64,000 bases of DNA from Agelaius tricolor (taxonomy: Eukaryota; Chordata; Aves; Passeriformes; Icteridae), in the NCBI GenBank assembly GCA_023055355.1, contig JALJCS010000004.1, forward strand, positions 21,271,744 to 21,335,743. Direction: 5' to 3'. The translations under genes and the position numbers were made by a program. Below the pieces are notes generated by a model. The model was given only the letters and a program-made list of their open reading frames with translations. It searched no databases and was not told where the DNA came from. This document shows positions 51,561-64,000 of this stretch, piece after piece (position 1 is the first letter of the stretch; every line of letters starts with the position of its first letter).

Positions 51561-52236
51561 AAAACAAAAAAACCAAGATCAAAAATAAGCAGTTACTTAT
51601 TAACCTGTAGACAATATATAGATATTTTGCTTTACAGTCAAAATGAATGCAGTCCTTTAGAAAGTGTAGACTCCATCAGGCATCATGGGATGCTGTTGCT
51701 TTACAAGTGTCTTTCTCCATGGTCAGTTCTGAGTTCTGCAGATCTATTGAGAGTGAAGAACAGAGTGCGATGAATGCTACTATTATTACTCCTGAATGTC
51801 AGTGTTCTTGTTCTCCAAGTCATGTTGCAGTGTGAATAGTCCAACTCGTTCTTGGAATTATTTAGTTACTGCAGGCAAGTACAAAATGCTAATGGAGCTG
51901 CACTATTGTGCTAGAACAATAAAACAACAGGAGCGCAAACCCAGAAAAGACAGTAAAACAAACTCTGTTTTCTGAGCTTGGAAGCTTATCTGTTAATTTC
52001 ATTGTGAGAAGTCAACAAGTGAGATGGGAATGGAAGAAATGTTTTTATGCAATCATCTGGGGAAGAAAAGTGCTCGTTGTTAAATCTCTGGCATTCTAGC
52101 ACTGCCTCTGCTGCACACCAGTTAGTTGAATCTTACAAATATAGAAAAAGAAATATCAAAAGAAAAAAATTTGGTTACTCAGCAGACGTTATCAATTTAT
52201 TAATAGCACTCTAATCATAATTTGTAATAACAGAGG

Positions 52237-52401
52237 TGTATGTAAATTATACATATACACACAGCCCATACATAATGTGCATGCATGTCTGCACATATAT
52301 AAGTAAAATACAACAGACATAGGCATACATGTATATGCTATGTGTGTGTATATATATATATGCCATATGCAAACACACATATATTATATATATATATATG
52401 G
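52237..52401. repeat. TA/TG-rich imperfect microsatellite
   Basis: Interspersed acacac, catgcatg, tgtgtgtatatatatata and tatatatatatat runs lie inside the inferred NTRK2 3' UTR. They form a length-variable simple-sequence region and explain the Cys/Met/Tyr-rich minus-strand frame there. Confidence 0.8.
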
Positions 52402-55310
52402 TCAGTTCATAGCACAGAAAGTCCTATGTCCAGAAAGACTTTTTAAATTAGCCTGATTGTCATAATTACTTAGTGTACACAATTTACCTGACAGTGCAAG
52501 CATGATGAATATGCACATATACTCAACCTTCATTGTGATTTGAACATATTTCTTCCTCTTCTCTGCTCACTCTGCTACACTTACCCATCTTTTCATGAAC
52601 AAACGCAAACTATGTATAGCTACAGTTTACAGCTTTTCTACTGTGATTACACATTTTATGCACTATCAAGAACATTAATGATATAGGTCAAGGTTATAGG
52701 TGGTGGCTCTGTAGAACATTTGGTCCTTTAGAAATTTAACAAACTGCTATGTTATTGCACAATGCTTTTTAATACTATTTATTCTCTGAAATGACTCTAA
52801 AAGTCTCACTAGTAAACCAAAAAGAAGATGCCACTAAGTACATTTTCAGGGTCTTGTGGTTATTTTTGGTATACATTCTTTCAGTGCTTGCAAAACACAC
52901 CTGCTTGCTTTTGGGCTGGAGACACTTTTACAGTAAAAGCATCATCTTAGATGCCTTTTTCTCAGAAAGAACTAAGACAGAATATGCAGGTAGAAACTTA
53001 GCAGCCCCCTCCACCAACTGCACCCTCTTCCCACTGCACAGTAAGACGACTCTGATATCTTTCTTTTCCACCACTGTTATTTTGAATATCAATTTCAAAT
53101 TCCTTTAAAATATAACATTCATATTCTCAAGAGAATGGGTTTCACTGGATGCTCAGTCTTTTTCTAGTTTTCTGTGAGAACTTCCAAGACAGTCTAGATA
53201 AAATCTTAAGGCCCATTTTGTAGGAATCTTCCTCTGGCTTTTTATGTGTTTCCAGTTCAGTAGCAGTTAAGAAATAACATCTAGTTTATTAAAGAAATAC
53301 TGAGTATGGCTTTATAGTTACACTGTCATGTTTATTTGTAATGCTGCCTTTTCAATGACATTGAGAAGGGTCAAACTTCATCAGTGTCCAGTGAACTGTT
53401 TTATTCTGAAAATGTTCAGAATTTTTATAAGCTAGCTCTAAAAGCTTCTGAAGGAAAAACTTAAAGTGCCTCAATAAATAATACATGCGAGCAAATTATA
53501 TATTAAATGTGCTATGGGAACACTTACAAAAATAAAATGCTTAATTTATTAAATAAAATATCCCCAACACGAAGATGGACTATTTTGATCTGGCTCATAT
53601 CAATAAGAAATAATAAAAAGAGAAAATGGAAAGAAAGATCACTTTTTTGCAATAACGCCCCCTCACAGAGGGAGGCAGAAGTCTTGAGGAATAGGTAAGG
53701 TAGGTTTTCATTTGTAAGAATTCATATTAAAAATAATCCTAGCTCTAAATTTCAAATTGTCAACTTCTAGTTTGAAAAACAACATGTATGCTCATGCAGC
53801 GGTCATCAACACAGTGGCCATGCAAATGTTGTACACATACAATGCCAATCCAACCAAAAATAAATTATTTAATAAAGTGTTTATGTTGGTTATGACAGCA
53901 ATAGTACCAATACAAAAATGACGCTGAGGTCAGAATCTTTGCACTCTGAATAGCAAGCCATAACCACAGAGTAAATTTTTTTTTTGTAGAGATCTTTATC
54001 CCCTGCTATGTCTCAAACATAACCAGTGATCTCCGTGCTTTAGATTATTCATGTTATATCAGCCTATAATATCTATAACATTGTAAAGGCATTTTAACAT
54101 GGCTAATGTCCTCCATTAGCCCCTTCTAATGAAATATAGGTTATATCATTATGAGTTTGCTATGTCTACTAGGGTGTACTACGAGATGAGTGATTGTTTC
54201 TGCACAAAGGGCATTAATTGACAAAGACCATGCACAGTTTTGCTTGCACGGTTAAAAAAAGAAAAAAAGAAAGGATTGAGGAAGGAAGGAATATGCTGCT
54301 GGACAAGCACAGCATAAGATACACCTGCCTCAGCATTTATAGTTTGTCCTATCAAAATCCTTAGTTCCAACGTGTAATCTTGAAATTAATATTGTATGTA
54401 ACTAAATCTAGCTTCAGCCTTTACTAAAAAAGACTAGCTGGAGAACATTTTTACACCAGTGGCATGACAATATCCTACCAGAAGACAAAAAAAGGGCATG
54501 TGTTTACTTTATCGTGTTGTAACACAATTGCGTGCAGTGCAGGCAGCATCTTATTTTGTTTTACTTGATTCTGGCAATGAATGGTGCTGGCAAAGCACCT
54601 CCTTAAACAATTCCTTAAGTCCTCAGAAAGACTCTTCAGGGAAATGGCTAAACCCCTTCTTGTCTTCCATCAAATAACTTCAGTGTTTTCATGTAGGGTT
54701 GGATGCCACCTGATTTCCCAAGGTCCTCCAGATAGTGTGTCACAGAAGAGTGTCTTCTTTCTATCTGGCTTTGTCTCTGCAAAGAACATTCTTCATGCAG
54801 AGAACACCAGTCTTCTTTTTCCACCCACAGGCTGAAGCAAAAAAAAATGAGGTGAATCCATAGAAACTCCCAGTAGCTATACAGCAGAAATCACAAAGTT
54901 TTAGTCAAATATACTTTTCCCTTTTTTTCATCCACATCAAAGGCATGAATACAACAAGGCATTGTTAGTTGTGGTGGGCAAACTGAAGAGTCTGCTGATA
55001 TAACAGATTGGATTTTTAAGGCCTTTGTCTATGCAGAGTTACAATAATGCAGAAGCCAAATTGATTAGAAAGACAGGAGATAAGGAAAAAAAAAGATAGA
55101 AACTGAGAGAAAGAGAGAAGATACGTCTTGGTAATGTCTAAAAAGTCAATACTGTGTCTACAGATGGAGAAGCACACATTGCTTGCCCTTTGAAAGCTTC
55201 TCCGTATCTTTGTCATTAATACTGTCAAAGTTAAGAACACATTTTAATGTAGTTCAGTGGCAGTTGAGCACATTCATTCCCGCAGCCCAGAAGAGAAATG
55301 CTAGGAGACT

Positions 55311-56495
<1,185 letters not shown>

Positions 56496-57727
56496 TTAGA
56501 AATAGTTTCTTCAGACCCTCACAAGGCAGTCTGACGACATCAAACATGGAGAATCCATGGTTTCTTTTTTTTTCAATCTGGTAATATTCACTTTGAGGAG
56601 CTTTGAAGAACGGGGATTCATGGTTCCAACTCCTCTCCCCCAGCAACAATCAGTACCCCACAATATGTTCCTCAAGAAAAATCTCAAAAGATGTTGTTTC
56701 TGAAGTCTTTAATGTTTACTTGGCACACCCTACCTAAGGAACAGGAAAGTCTATATTACACTACCAGCCAACTTTGAATTAGGCCAGTTTCACTCTCTAT
56801 TTTAACACTCAAGAAACTAAAAAAGATTCATTAAATGAAATCTGGAAAGATGATTCTCAGAAACTCTGCAACATCAACTGAAATGCATGAAGACAATGTG
56901 GTCTGACTGTATGAAATGGTAGGAGGATCTGTATGGTTGAATATCCTAATTTTGACTGAATTAAAGCTATTTTAGCATCTGAATAAATGCTATTTTCTCT
57001 TGTTAAGTTCCACAGTTAATATATCAAATTATTTTATTCCATGTTAACTACCCTGTCCATTAAAAAAAAAACAACAACAAAACACACCAGTCCTTTGGAT
57101 ATATTCCCTTGATAATAAACAGCTTGTAAGATAACGGGTTCCTACCTCAAATCAACTCCTGTTGAATGGGACCTTCACTGAATTAATGCCTTTCTGAGAG
57201 CTTTCAGAACATTTTTAACTTTCCTTAGACTTAGATTTACTAACCTTAATCTAAATTTTTTGAAGTTTTTGATTTCCAGGTTCTAAACAATTTATTATTC
57301 CTGGCATGTCCTATTCTGGTTGGATCGCATCAATAAAGAAATCTATTTAAGTAAATTTTAAGCAGTGTAGCTGCTGAGGTACTGTGATACAGATACACAG
57401 ATATGCTAGTTACTTTTGTACCATGAGAGGTGAGAACATTTCCAAGGAAGATTTAAAAAAAAAACCAAAAAAACCAAAGCTTTCTCAAGGACATCTTATT
57501 CTTGATTAACTCATTTTCCTTTCTGAAAATATATTTTATTATGAAGCCACATTTACACTTTCAGGATTCTGTCAATTCAAAATATAATTTTTCCTTTGCC
57601 ATGTAACTTTTGTTACAAATAATGGCCTTCTTGTTCTCATGTTCAAACAGCAAATGGAAGAAAAACCCAACAGTCAGGGTTAACATTATCTCTAAATCAC
57701 ACAGGATATCCATTACCAGTTATGGTA

Positions 57728-57775
57728 ATGCTGCACTAACACTGAATTGTCAACAATTCAGTGTTAGTGCAGCAT
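57728..57775. repeat. Perfect 23-bp inverted repeat, 2-nt spacer
   Basis: The left arm (57728-57750, beginning atgctgcactaac) is the exact reverse complement of the right arm (57753-57775, ending gttagtgcagcat). Only the bases ca lie between them. The whole 48 bp can extrude as a cruciform or fold as an almost loopless hairpin in the NTRK2 pre-mRNA. No mismatch is present, so it is either recent or maintained. The loop is too short for a conventional microRNA precursor. Confidence 0.95.
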
Positions 57776-59089
57776 ATCAAACACAGCAATGGCTATGAGA
57801 GTCCTGTGCATCACTACACGTTCATTAGCAGTGATATCCATGTTCACTACTGATTTCATAGAAACACAAAGTCATGCTAAAATGTTCATAGACTTAGTTT
57901 ATTATGAGGTGCTTTTTCTACTCTCTCCATATGAGATGTATGTGAGTGATGGAGGAATATTACTTCACAGGTTGTTGAATGACAGGCAGGGCTCCCAGTT
58001 TCAGTTCCTGGCTACAGTGTGGATGTGCTTCTGACTCCATGCAGGTCGCTATGCACAGGTGTCCAAGCCATTTAAAAAGGGACCCAGTTCCTGTGCTGGG
58101 TCTGCACTGCACTGATAGAGAATGGATACACATTTTTAAGTGCTTTTTCCAATTTGGCTGATTTGTCTCTATGTTAACAGTTTATCTCCCTGGCAAACAG
58201 ACTGGTTGTAAGGCTCTGTGCTTTGGTATTTCTCATCAACTTTGATTGAAAAGCCCCTCAAATATGTGGGGAGGTTGAACACACCAATATGCTGAGATGC
58301 AACCAAACACTCAGTTTCCCACCTCATCATAACCTAAACTGACATGACAACCAAACACTTCCAAACCACTACCAATTTTAAGCCAGTCTTGAGAGGTATT
58401 TAATTAGAAAGACAAAAATGTTAGTCCTTTAGAAACATGCAGCCACATACACCCATTCAAAAGGCAAGTGCCATGAAAAGATCGTTAGTGATGAGAACGT
58501 TTTGGTCTCATTAAATATTAAAATGGCTCTTACATCTGCTCATCATATAATATCTGCTACTGGTTTTGTTCAGCAATTTGACTCATTCCTTTAAAAATTA
58601 ATGAAAGCCATAGGCAATAAAATATGTGACCTTACTTTTTTTTTTTTGTCACATCTTAAATCAAGAGATTTTGAAAAAACAATTTAAGAAATCCCCAACC
58701 ACTCTTCAAATCTTATGTTTTTTCACTACAGATCCAGTTTATTTTTGGTAGGATTCCATTCTGAGTTTTTAATGCCACTCAAGAAAATGAAGGACAATCT
58801 CCTCTAGAGTAACATCACCTCTGATCTGTAATATCACACCTAGCTGTCTCTCTTGGCAGTTGTAGCAAGACTGACTTGTTAGTATTGACACCAAGAATTC
58901 AGTTTACAGGTAAGCACAAGGCACAGGGCTCATTGGTGCTATTCCCAGATCATCTTGCCTGGAGCTGTATCCATTCATGTCCCTGAAGGCACAAGAGTTC
59001 ACCGGACAGAGGGCTTGACCAGTACTGAGAAGTCCTGAGGTCTCTCCATCTCTATCATTCATGTTACTTCAAACACCTCAATATCTTTA

Positions 59090-59240
59090 TGAAGATAGAA
59101 TTTATTGCCTTTCAAGGTATCAACAAAAGTATATACAGGGTGGTCTTGACAGAAGGCACTGCAATGAAGACAATTTATTGCCTTTTAAGGTATCAACAAA
59201 AGTATATACAGGGTGGTCTTCTTGACAGATGGCACTGCAA
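59090..59240. repeat. Two-copy ~75-bp tandem duplication
   Basis: A unit starting tgaaga and containing tatcaacaaaagtatataca is present at 59090-59164 and again at 59165-59240. The differences are few: three bases missing in the taga/ca region, one C/T change, an extra ctt in the second copy and an a/t change near the end. It is a fairly recent local duplication inside the NTRK2 intron. Confidence 0.9.
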
Positions 59241-60945
59241 TTATGTTATAAGATAACCTTGGCAACACTGGCCATGTGTGGCACACTGTGCATCTAACCA
59301 TGGTCTTAGAGCACCTTGCACTTTAGCTCAGTTCCACAGAAACCACAAGTACGGGCCAAAGGCATTTCTTCAAAATGCATGTTTCCTTCTCTATTAAAAG
59401 TCAATGGTTACTGAGTCAACACTCACTCAGCTCAGAAAAGAATTAAGGGCTCTGCTAGTTGTATGTCTAAAGTGAAGCACGTACTTCAGAGCTTTTTGAA
59501 CTGAAGCCTAGGACTTGACACAACTGTTTGCAGGGTGCCTGAAACAAATTGTGTCTGTTGAGAGCTTCTTTTGATTTTTATCTTAAGAGTCCAAGTGCCC
59601 AAGGGTTGTGCCATAGCAGCAGTGAAGAGAGGTGGGGTGCCTTTTTGCTGTTGTTGCCATACTCTCAACAAGGTTAGGAGGTTTTTTCCAAGAGGAACCA
59701 GTGAATGAGAACATTACTTCACTGACCAAAGTTTAAAGGTTCTGAGTGCTTCAAAGAGATGCCTTCAGCATATCCTTTAATAAGAAATGCAGGTTATTAC
59801 AAAGCTCTCAGGTATCACCAGTATTATGCAGTGTAAGGTCCCTGCCACACACACTGTAATTTCAGTGCTGCTTGATACACATACATTTCAAATGGTTTTG
59901 TGCTGTACAGGCTACAGTTATGCCTAAATAAAGCCTTTATATTCAGTCTAGCTAAAGTTATGACAGGATTAAAGGCATTAGAGTTTTAACTTAATATGTT
60001 ATCACTTTAAAATTCACTTTAAAATTAATGTGGCTGTATGACCATTTTATGTATACAAATTAAAGTAGGTTTTCTTGATACTTACCTTAAAGCAGCTGCA
60101 TTATCACCATAATACCATATAATATCACAATCCTGTTTTATTTAGAGTTGTACTTCTACAGAAATACAGACTTAAGAACTTACTTCCAAATGCCAATTTA
60201 TGAAAGTACACCCTAGCACAGCTATAGCCTTTCACTATATTCTAGCTAGCTTTTACTAGCTGCTTTTACTAGCAATACTGGGCTGGAAAACCTGGTTAAT
60301 TAGCCTCTGCAACGTGCAAACAATCCACAGGGAGGAGACTGCTATGCCAAATCAGTGAGCTGTTGTGTTCTCCAAAGAAGCTCTTCTAAGGAAAAACTAC
60401 CACAATGTCCCATGTATGAAATGTTGCACTTTCCACTACACAATGTCATTAACACTTGTCACCACTTTAAGCAACCATCTTTTCAGTGAATTTAGCACTT
60501 TGAAAGGTGCCAGAGAAGCTGGCCTTGACATTGTTTTAATCTATTTGCAAACATTAATCTTCTAGGCCTGCTATAGAAGGACCATGTCTTAGTCTTGAAG
60601 CAGGGCCTCTGATTTTATAGTTTAAGTTCTTCCAATTAAAAATATATCTGTCTATACCCTGAAATGTTCACTATTCCAACTTCATGGCCCAGCTGCCATA
60701 GAAATCCAAGGCCTTGTGTCTGATGATTGTGAGAAAATGGTTTTCTTACAGAGAAGAGAGAATGGTTTTTCTTACAGAGAAAACCAAATGAAGCCTTGTA
60801 TTCCTGCTGGAAACAGAAGACAGTGGGTGTAGCTGGGGGAAGCCAGCCTACAGAGATATGGAAGGCACAAGGGGTATGTGGAGCTGCACAGATAAGACAC
60901 AAGCCACAGGCCAGGAAAGGCACAAGAAATAATCACAGATTATTT

Positions 60946-61812
60946 CACACAGAATCATCACACAGACTTGCCAAGGTCATCAGAGACCTGAATTGTCTCT
61001 GATTGTCTATTTCCTCATCTAGTTAATCATCTAGTTCTAGATCATCTAGCATCACCATAATCACCCCTAAACCATGTCCTCAAGTGCCACATCCAGATGC
61101 CCGTTGAACACTTCCAGAGACTGTAACGCCACCATTTTTCTGGGCTACTTTTTCCAGTGCCTAATCACTCTTTCAGAGAAAAATTATTTTCTAATCTGAA
61201 CCTTCCCTGGTGTAATTTAAGGCCATTTCCTCTCATCCTTTCTCTTGAGACATGGTAGAAAAGAGCAACCATCACCTCACTACAACTTCCTTTCAGGCAG
61301 TTATAGAGAGCAATAAATTCTCCCTTCAGCTTCTTCCTCTCTAGACAAAAAAAACCCCAGCTCCTTCAGCTGCTCCTTGTAAGGCCTGTGCTCCAGCCCT
61401 GTTGCCCCACTCTGGACACACTTCAGTAGCTCAGAGCAAGGGGCCCAGAACTGGACACAGGATTTGGGGTGTGGCTTTAACAGTGTGGAGTACAGTGGGA
61501 CAATCACTGTCCTTGCTCTGGTGGACACACTATGTCTGATACAGTCCTGGATGTCATTGGCCTTCTTGGCTACCTGGGTGTGTGCTGGCTCATGTTCAGC
61601 TGCTGCTGACCAGTACCCCTAAGTCTTTTTCTATGGAACAGCTCTTAAAGTACTCCTCCCACAGCCTGTAGCACTGCATGGGGTTGTTGTGAACTGAGTG
61701 CAGAACCCAGCACTTTGCCTTGTTGAACTTCATGCAGCTGTCCTTAAGTCACTCCATCAAGATCTCTTGCAGAACCTTCTGACCCTCAGGCAAATCAACC
61801 AGTACTGTTGCT
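60946..61812 (-). mobile_element. CR1 LINE fragment, antisense, in NTRK2 intron
   Basis: About 870 bp of antisense CR1. It starts with degraded terminal text (agaatcatcacacagacttg, 60951-60970) and continues through ccctaaaccatgtcctcaag (61064-61083), tcctctcatcctttctcttg, cagctccttcagctgctcct (61358-61377) and tagcactgcatggggttgtt (61669-61688). This is antisense to the RT and 3' UTR region. It lies on the minus strand, the same sense as NTRK2 transcription. The RT frame is broken, and the 75-codon minus frame at 61301-61528 is a remnant. Confidence 0.9.
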
Positions 61813-63334
61813 AAGATGCCCATTTAATCAATTCACACCAGGTTTATTCATCTGAGTACCATGAGGAGGGATTGGCTGCTTCTTTGCAATGCATGCCAGC
61901 TGCAGCCCAGTGTAACTGTAAGTTCACTGGGGGCTGTGGTGCTGGGGGTGATGGATTGCTTTGGGGCTCCATAACCCAGCTGCAGGGTGCTGCACAGCTA
62001 ACAAGGGACAGGACAGAGACCAGTCAGAACAGTCTTCCTCCTAAATGCCAGTGACCATGTTTGGGGAGGCTCCAGCACCCCTGGAGAGGACATCAAATGG
62101 AATTCCCAGTGTTTGCAGGCGTTCTGTTACATAACCCTTTTCTTATTATCTTTTTTTCCCCTAATTTCTGGCTTTAAGTAGTAGATTACTCTGAATTCAT
62201 GCACTAAAAAGCACAGCAACCAATTGCATAGCCTTGGAAAACAGACTTCCTCATTAACATTTCACGTTCCCATGTTCCCACGATTCCTGCAGAGTGACAT
62301 TTCAGTAATGTGTCATAGCACTTTGTATATTCTGTAAAGACTAGTGATGCTTTTTCTGCCAAGAGAATAAAAGTGATCTCTTTACTTTGTTAGCCCAGTG
62401 AAGCTGAATGACTGTCAGGGGTTCAGTCCTGATCCTGTCCCAACGTCCTGTCTGGCTTGTCTGGTGTATCTTTCCACAGTCCTGCTGTTTTCAGGCCTTT
62501 TGAAATTCAGGGTGGTAGACTTGAGTGCAGCAATATAGTTCAGCATATGTCCAAATTAAAAGTCATGTGACAAGTATATATTCAATCTCTTTAACACAAC
62601 CGCACCTTAGTCTGTCAAACTAGAAAGGAGATGAATCTTTTGAATCATTTGTTCACCCTGTCCTAAAAAAAATCCAGCATACTTGCAAGATAGTGCCATT
62701 TTGGGGTATTTTTCACTATTTATATTTTGGTCTTCTGACTTGTTTTCCCATCTCAGGATGATATAACTGCAAAGAAATGTTCTTTGCAAAAATTATCATG
62801 TCTTATTGCTAAAACTGAAAACCTCTCCTCTCTTGCTGAACATCTGCTCTTTCCCCCTCGTAAAGCTGGTAAATGTTTCTCTTAGCATAGGAAAAAAAAA
62901 ATCAATAGTTGTTATTTTCATTTCTTTCATGCCCTGGCCTTGCAGATGAAGTCAATGTCTTCTCTTGAAATATCAGTCCTACATGTCTACTTGCAGAAAA
63001 GAAATATATTATTTTCATAGTCATAATAAGCCATACCACTCCAATACAAGAGGTTACTGATTTATAAAATAAGGCATATTATTAGACAATAGCAAAAAAT
63101 GTGTCCTTTCATTTTCACTTTTAACCCTTATTTATTAATTCTATCAGTGGTTTTGTCAGAAAAGTGAAACGTGGTCTTACAACATTTATTACACTCTAAA
63201 TTCTCTCTTCAACTGCTCAATATCAGTTCATTATTGTGTGAAAATTTTGTGTCATGGAGACAAAATTCTTCTCATTAGCCTCTATAAAACCACGAGCAGT
63301 ATAGAGAAGATGAAGAAAGACCAGTTACTCTGAT

Positions 63335-63515
63335 GTTCATGCAACAAAACAACGAGAAGTTACCAAAGATGTGTAAATGGCAGGTTCATAATGAAAAAAA
63401 AGAGGCACCCTGTCACCTAATGTACATTTGCTTGTGGAACTCACTGACATGGGATACTGCCAATGGGATCAAAAAGTGATTAAACAAATTGATGAAGGAT
63501 AAAGTCTGACAAGGG
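63335..63515 (+). mobile_element. Ancient, decayed CR1 fragment
   Basis: The block tgtggaactcactgacatgg (63434-63453), then gatactgccaatggg, caaaaagtgattaaacaaatt and gatgaaggataaagtc, follows the order of an old CR1 3' region (tggaactcctt-gcc...ggatgctgt...caaaaagggattagacaaattcatgga). High divergence indicates an old insertion. A possible continuation (cctggactagaaggggttttgg, about 63663-63684) lies about 150 bp downstream. Confidence 0.65.
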
Positions 63516-64000
63516 TTATCAAATATGAAGTTACTGTCTCTGGCCTAGGGAGCTCTGGAGCTGCAGATACTGGAGGCTGAGAGTACTCAAGGAAAATATT
63601 AATATGTGTTTAGCATGTTTCCATACTATTCCACAGTTACTAGTTTCTCACAGTGACAGAATCCTGGACTAGAAGGGGTTTTGGAGAAGTTATTCCTATG
63701 TTTCTGTATAGATGGGCCACATATTGCAATATGCAGTCCTTACTAAACCTCTCAGCAATGCTTATGCAGGGCTAGAAATAATTCTGGCATAAAGATGGAA
63801 TGACGGGGAGATACCACATGAAATTAAAATAGATCAATGATCTAGAGCATCTTGCAATTCAGCATCATCCAAAGATCTTAAAATGTTAAGTTGAACAGAT
63901 ACAGAAATGGTGCCTATTGTTATGTTTTACACAACACAATATCAATTTGGGCCAGACAAATAGGATAATTAATAAACTGTAGTAGTTATTGCACTACAGG

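Larger units (their letters stand above)
50160..55310 (-). other. NTRK2: Probable NTRK2 3' UTR
   Basis: This follows the TAA stop at 55311-55313 on the minus strand. About 5 kb is AT-rich, lacks CR1 or LTR insertions although both flanks contain them, and carries several minus-strand AATAAA signals. Those at the complement of 50209-50214 and 50190-50195 form a close pair suitable for a distal cleavage site near 50,165-50,180; earlier ones lie at 52778-52783 and 52196-52201. TrkB kinase-form mRNAs are known for long 3' UTRs. The distal end is inferred, and a shorter UTR using a proximal signal is equally possible. Confidence 0.5.

Noticed and set aside
57728..57775. Perfect hairpin as a microRNA precursor
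   Set aside because: The stem is perfect and the loop is only two nucleotides, unlike Dicer substrates, and no arm resembles a microRNA I know.

Overview
This window looks like avian nuclear DNA. The repeats are almost all CR1 LINE fragments plus two solitary endogenous-retrovirus-type LTRs, the background is AT-rich, simple repeats are sparse, and no bacterial-style gene organisation is present. The only gene I can name is NTRK2, which encodes the neurotrophin receptor TrkB. It lies on the minus strand, and only its last two coding exons (56474-56316 and 55496-55311) fall inside the window. They encode the C-terminal half of the kinase C-lobe and the PLC-gamma docking tail. From memory, NTRK2 is Z-linked in chicken, so this is probably a piece of a bird Z chromosome; that is inference.

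Layout, left to right. Positions 1 to about 50,150 lie 3' of NTRK2 and form a gene-poor stretch with no convincing protein-coding gene. It holds CR1 copies of several ages: about 6226-7369, 11765-12010, 14231-15615, 19877-20165, 23397-24482 and 33715-33792. It also holds two antisense solo LTRs with visible target-site duplications (6344-6969, inserted into a CR1, and 10726-11395), a roughly 145 bp (GAAAA)n microsatellite at 12991-13136, and several short tandem duplications and hairpins. The outstanding feature is an isolated CpG island at about 37,020-37,450. It carries GC boxes, a G-quadruplex motif, two CTCF-like motifs and a short Kozak-started ORF, and has no recognisable gene attached to it.

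Positions of about 50,160-55,310 are probably the long AT-rich 3' UTR of the kinase-containing TrkB mRNA (minus strand). It contains a strong polypyrimidine tract (in mRNA sense) and TA/TG repeats. Positions 55,311-56,474 hold the two terminal NTRK2 exons and the 819 bp intron between them. From 56,475 to the end of the window is a single NTRK2 intron of at least 7.5 kb. It contains a perfect 23-bp-arm inverted repeat, a 75 bp tandem duplication, a roughly 870 bp antisense CR1 and an ancient sense CR1.

Most open frames in the window are chance frames or CR1 remnants and are not annotated. The best leads are the orphan CpG island, the near-perfect palindrome in the NTRK2 intron, and the nested LTR-in-CR1 insertion. 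I found no convincing novel multi-gene system.
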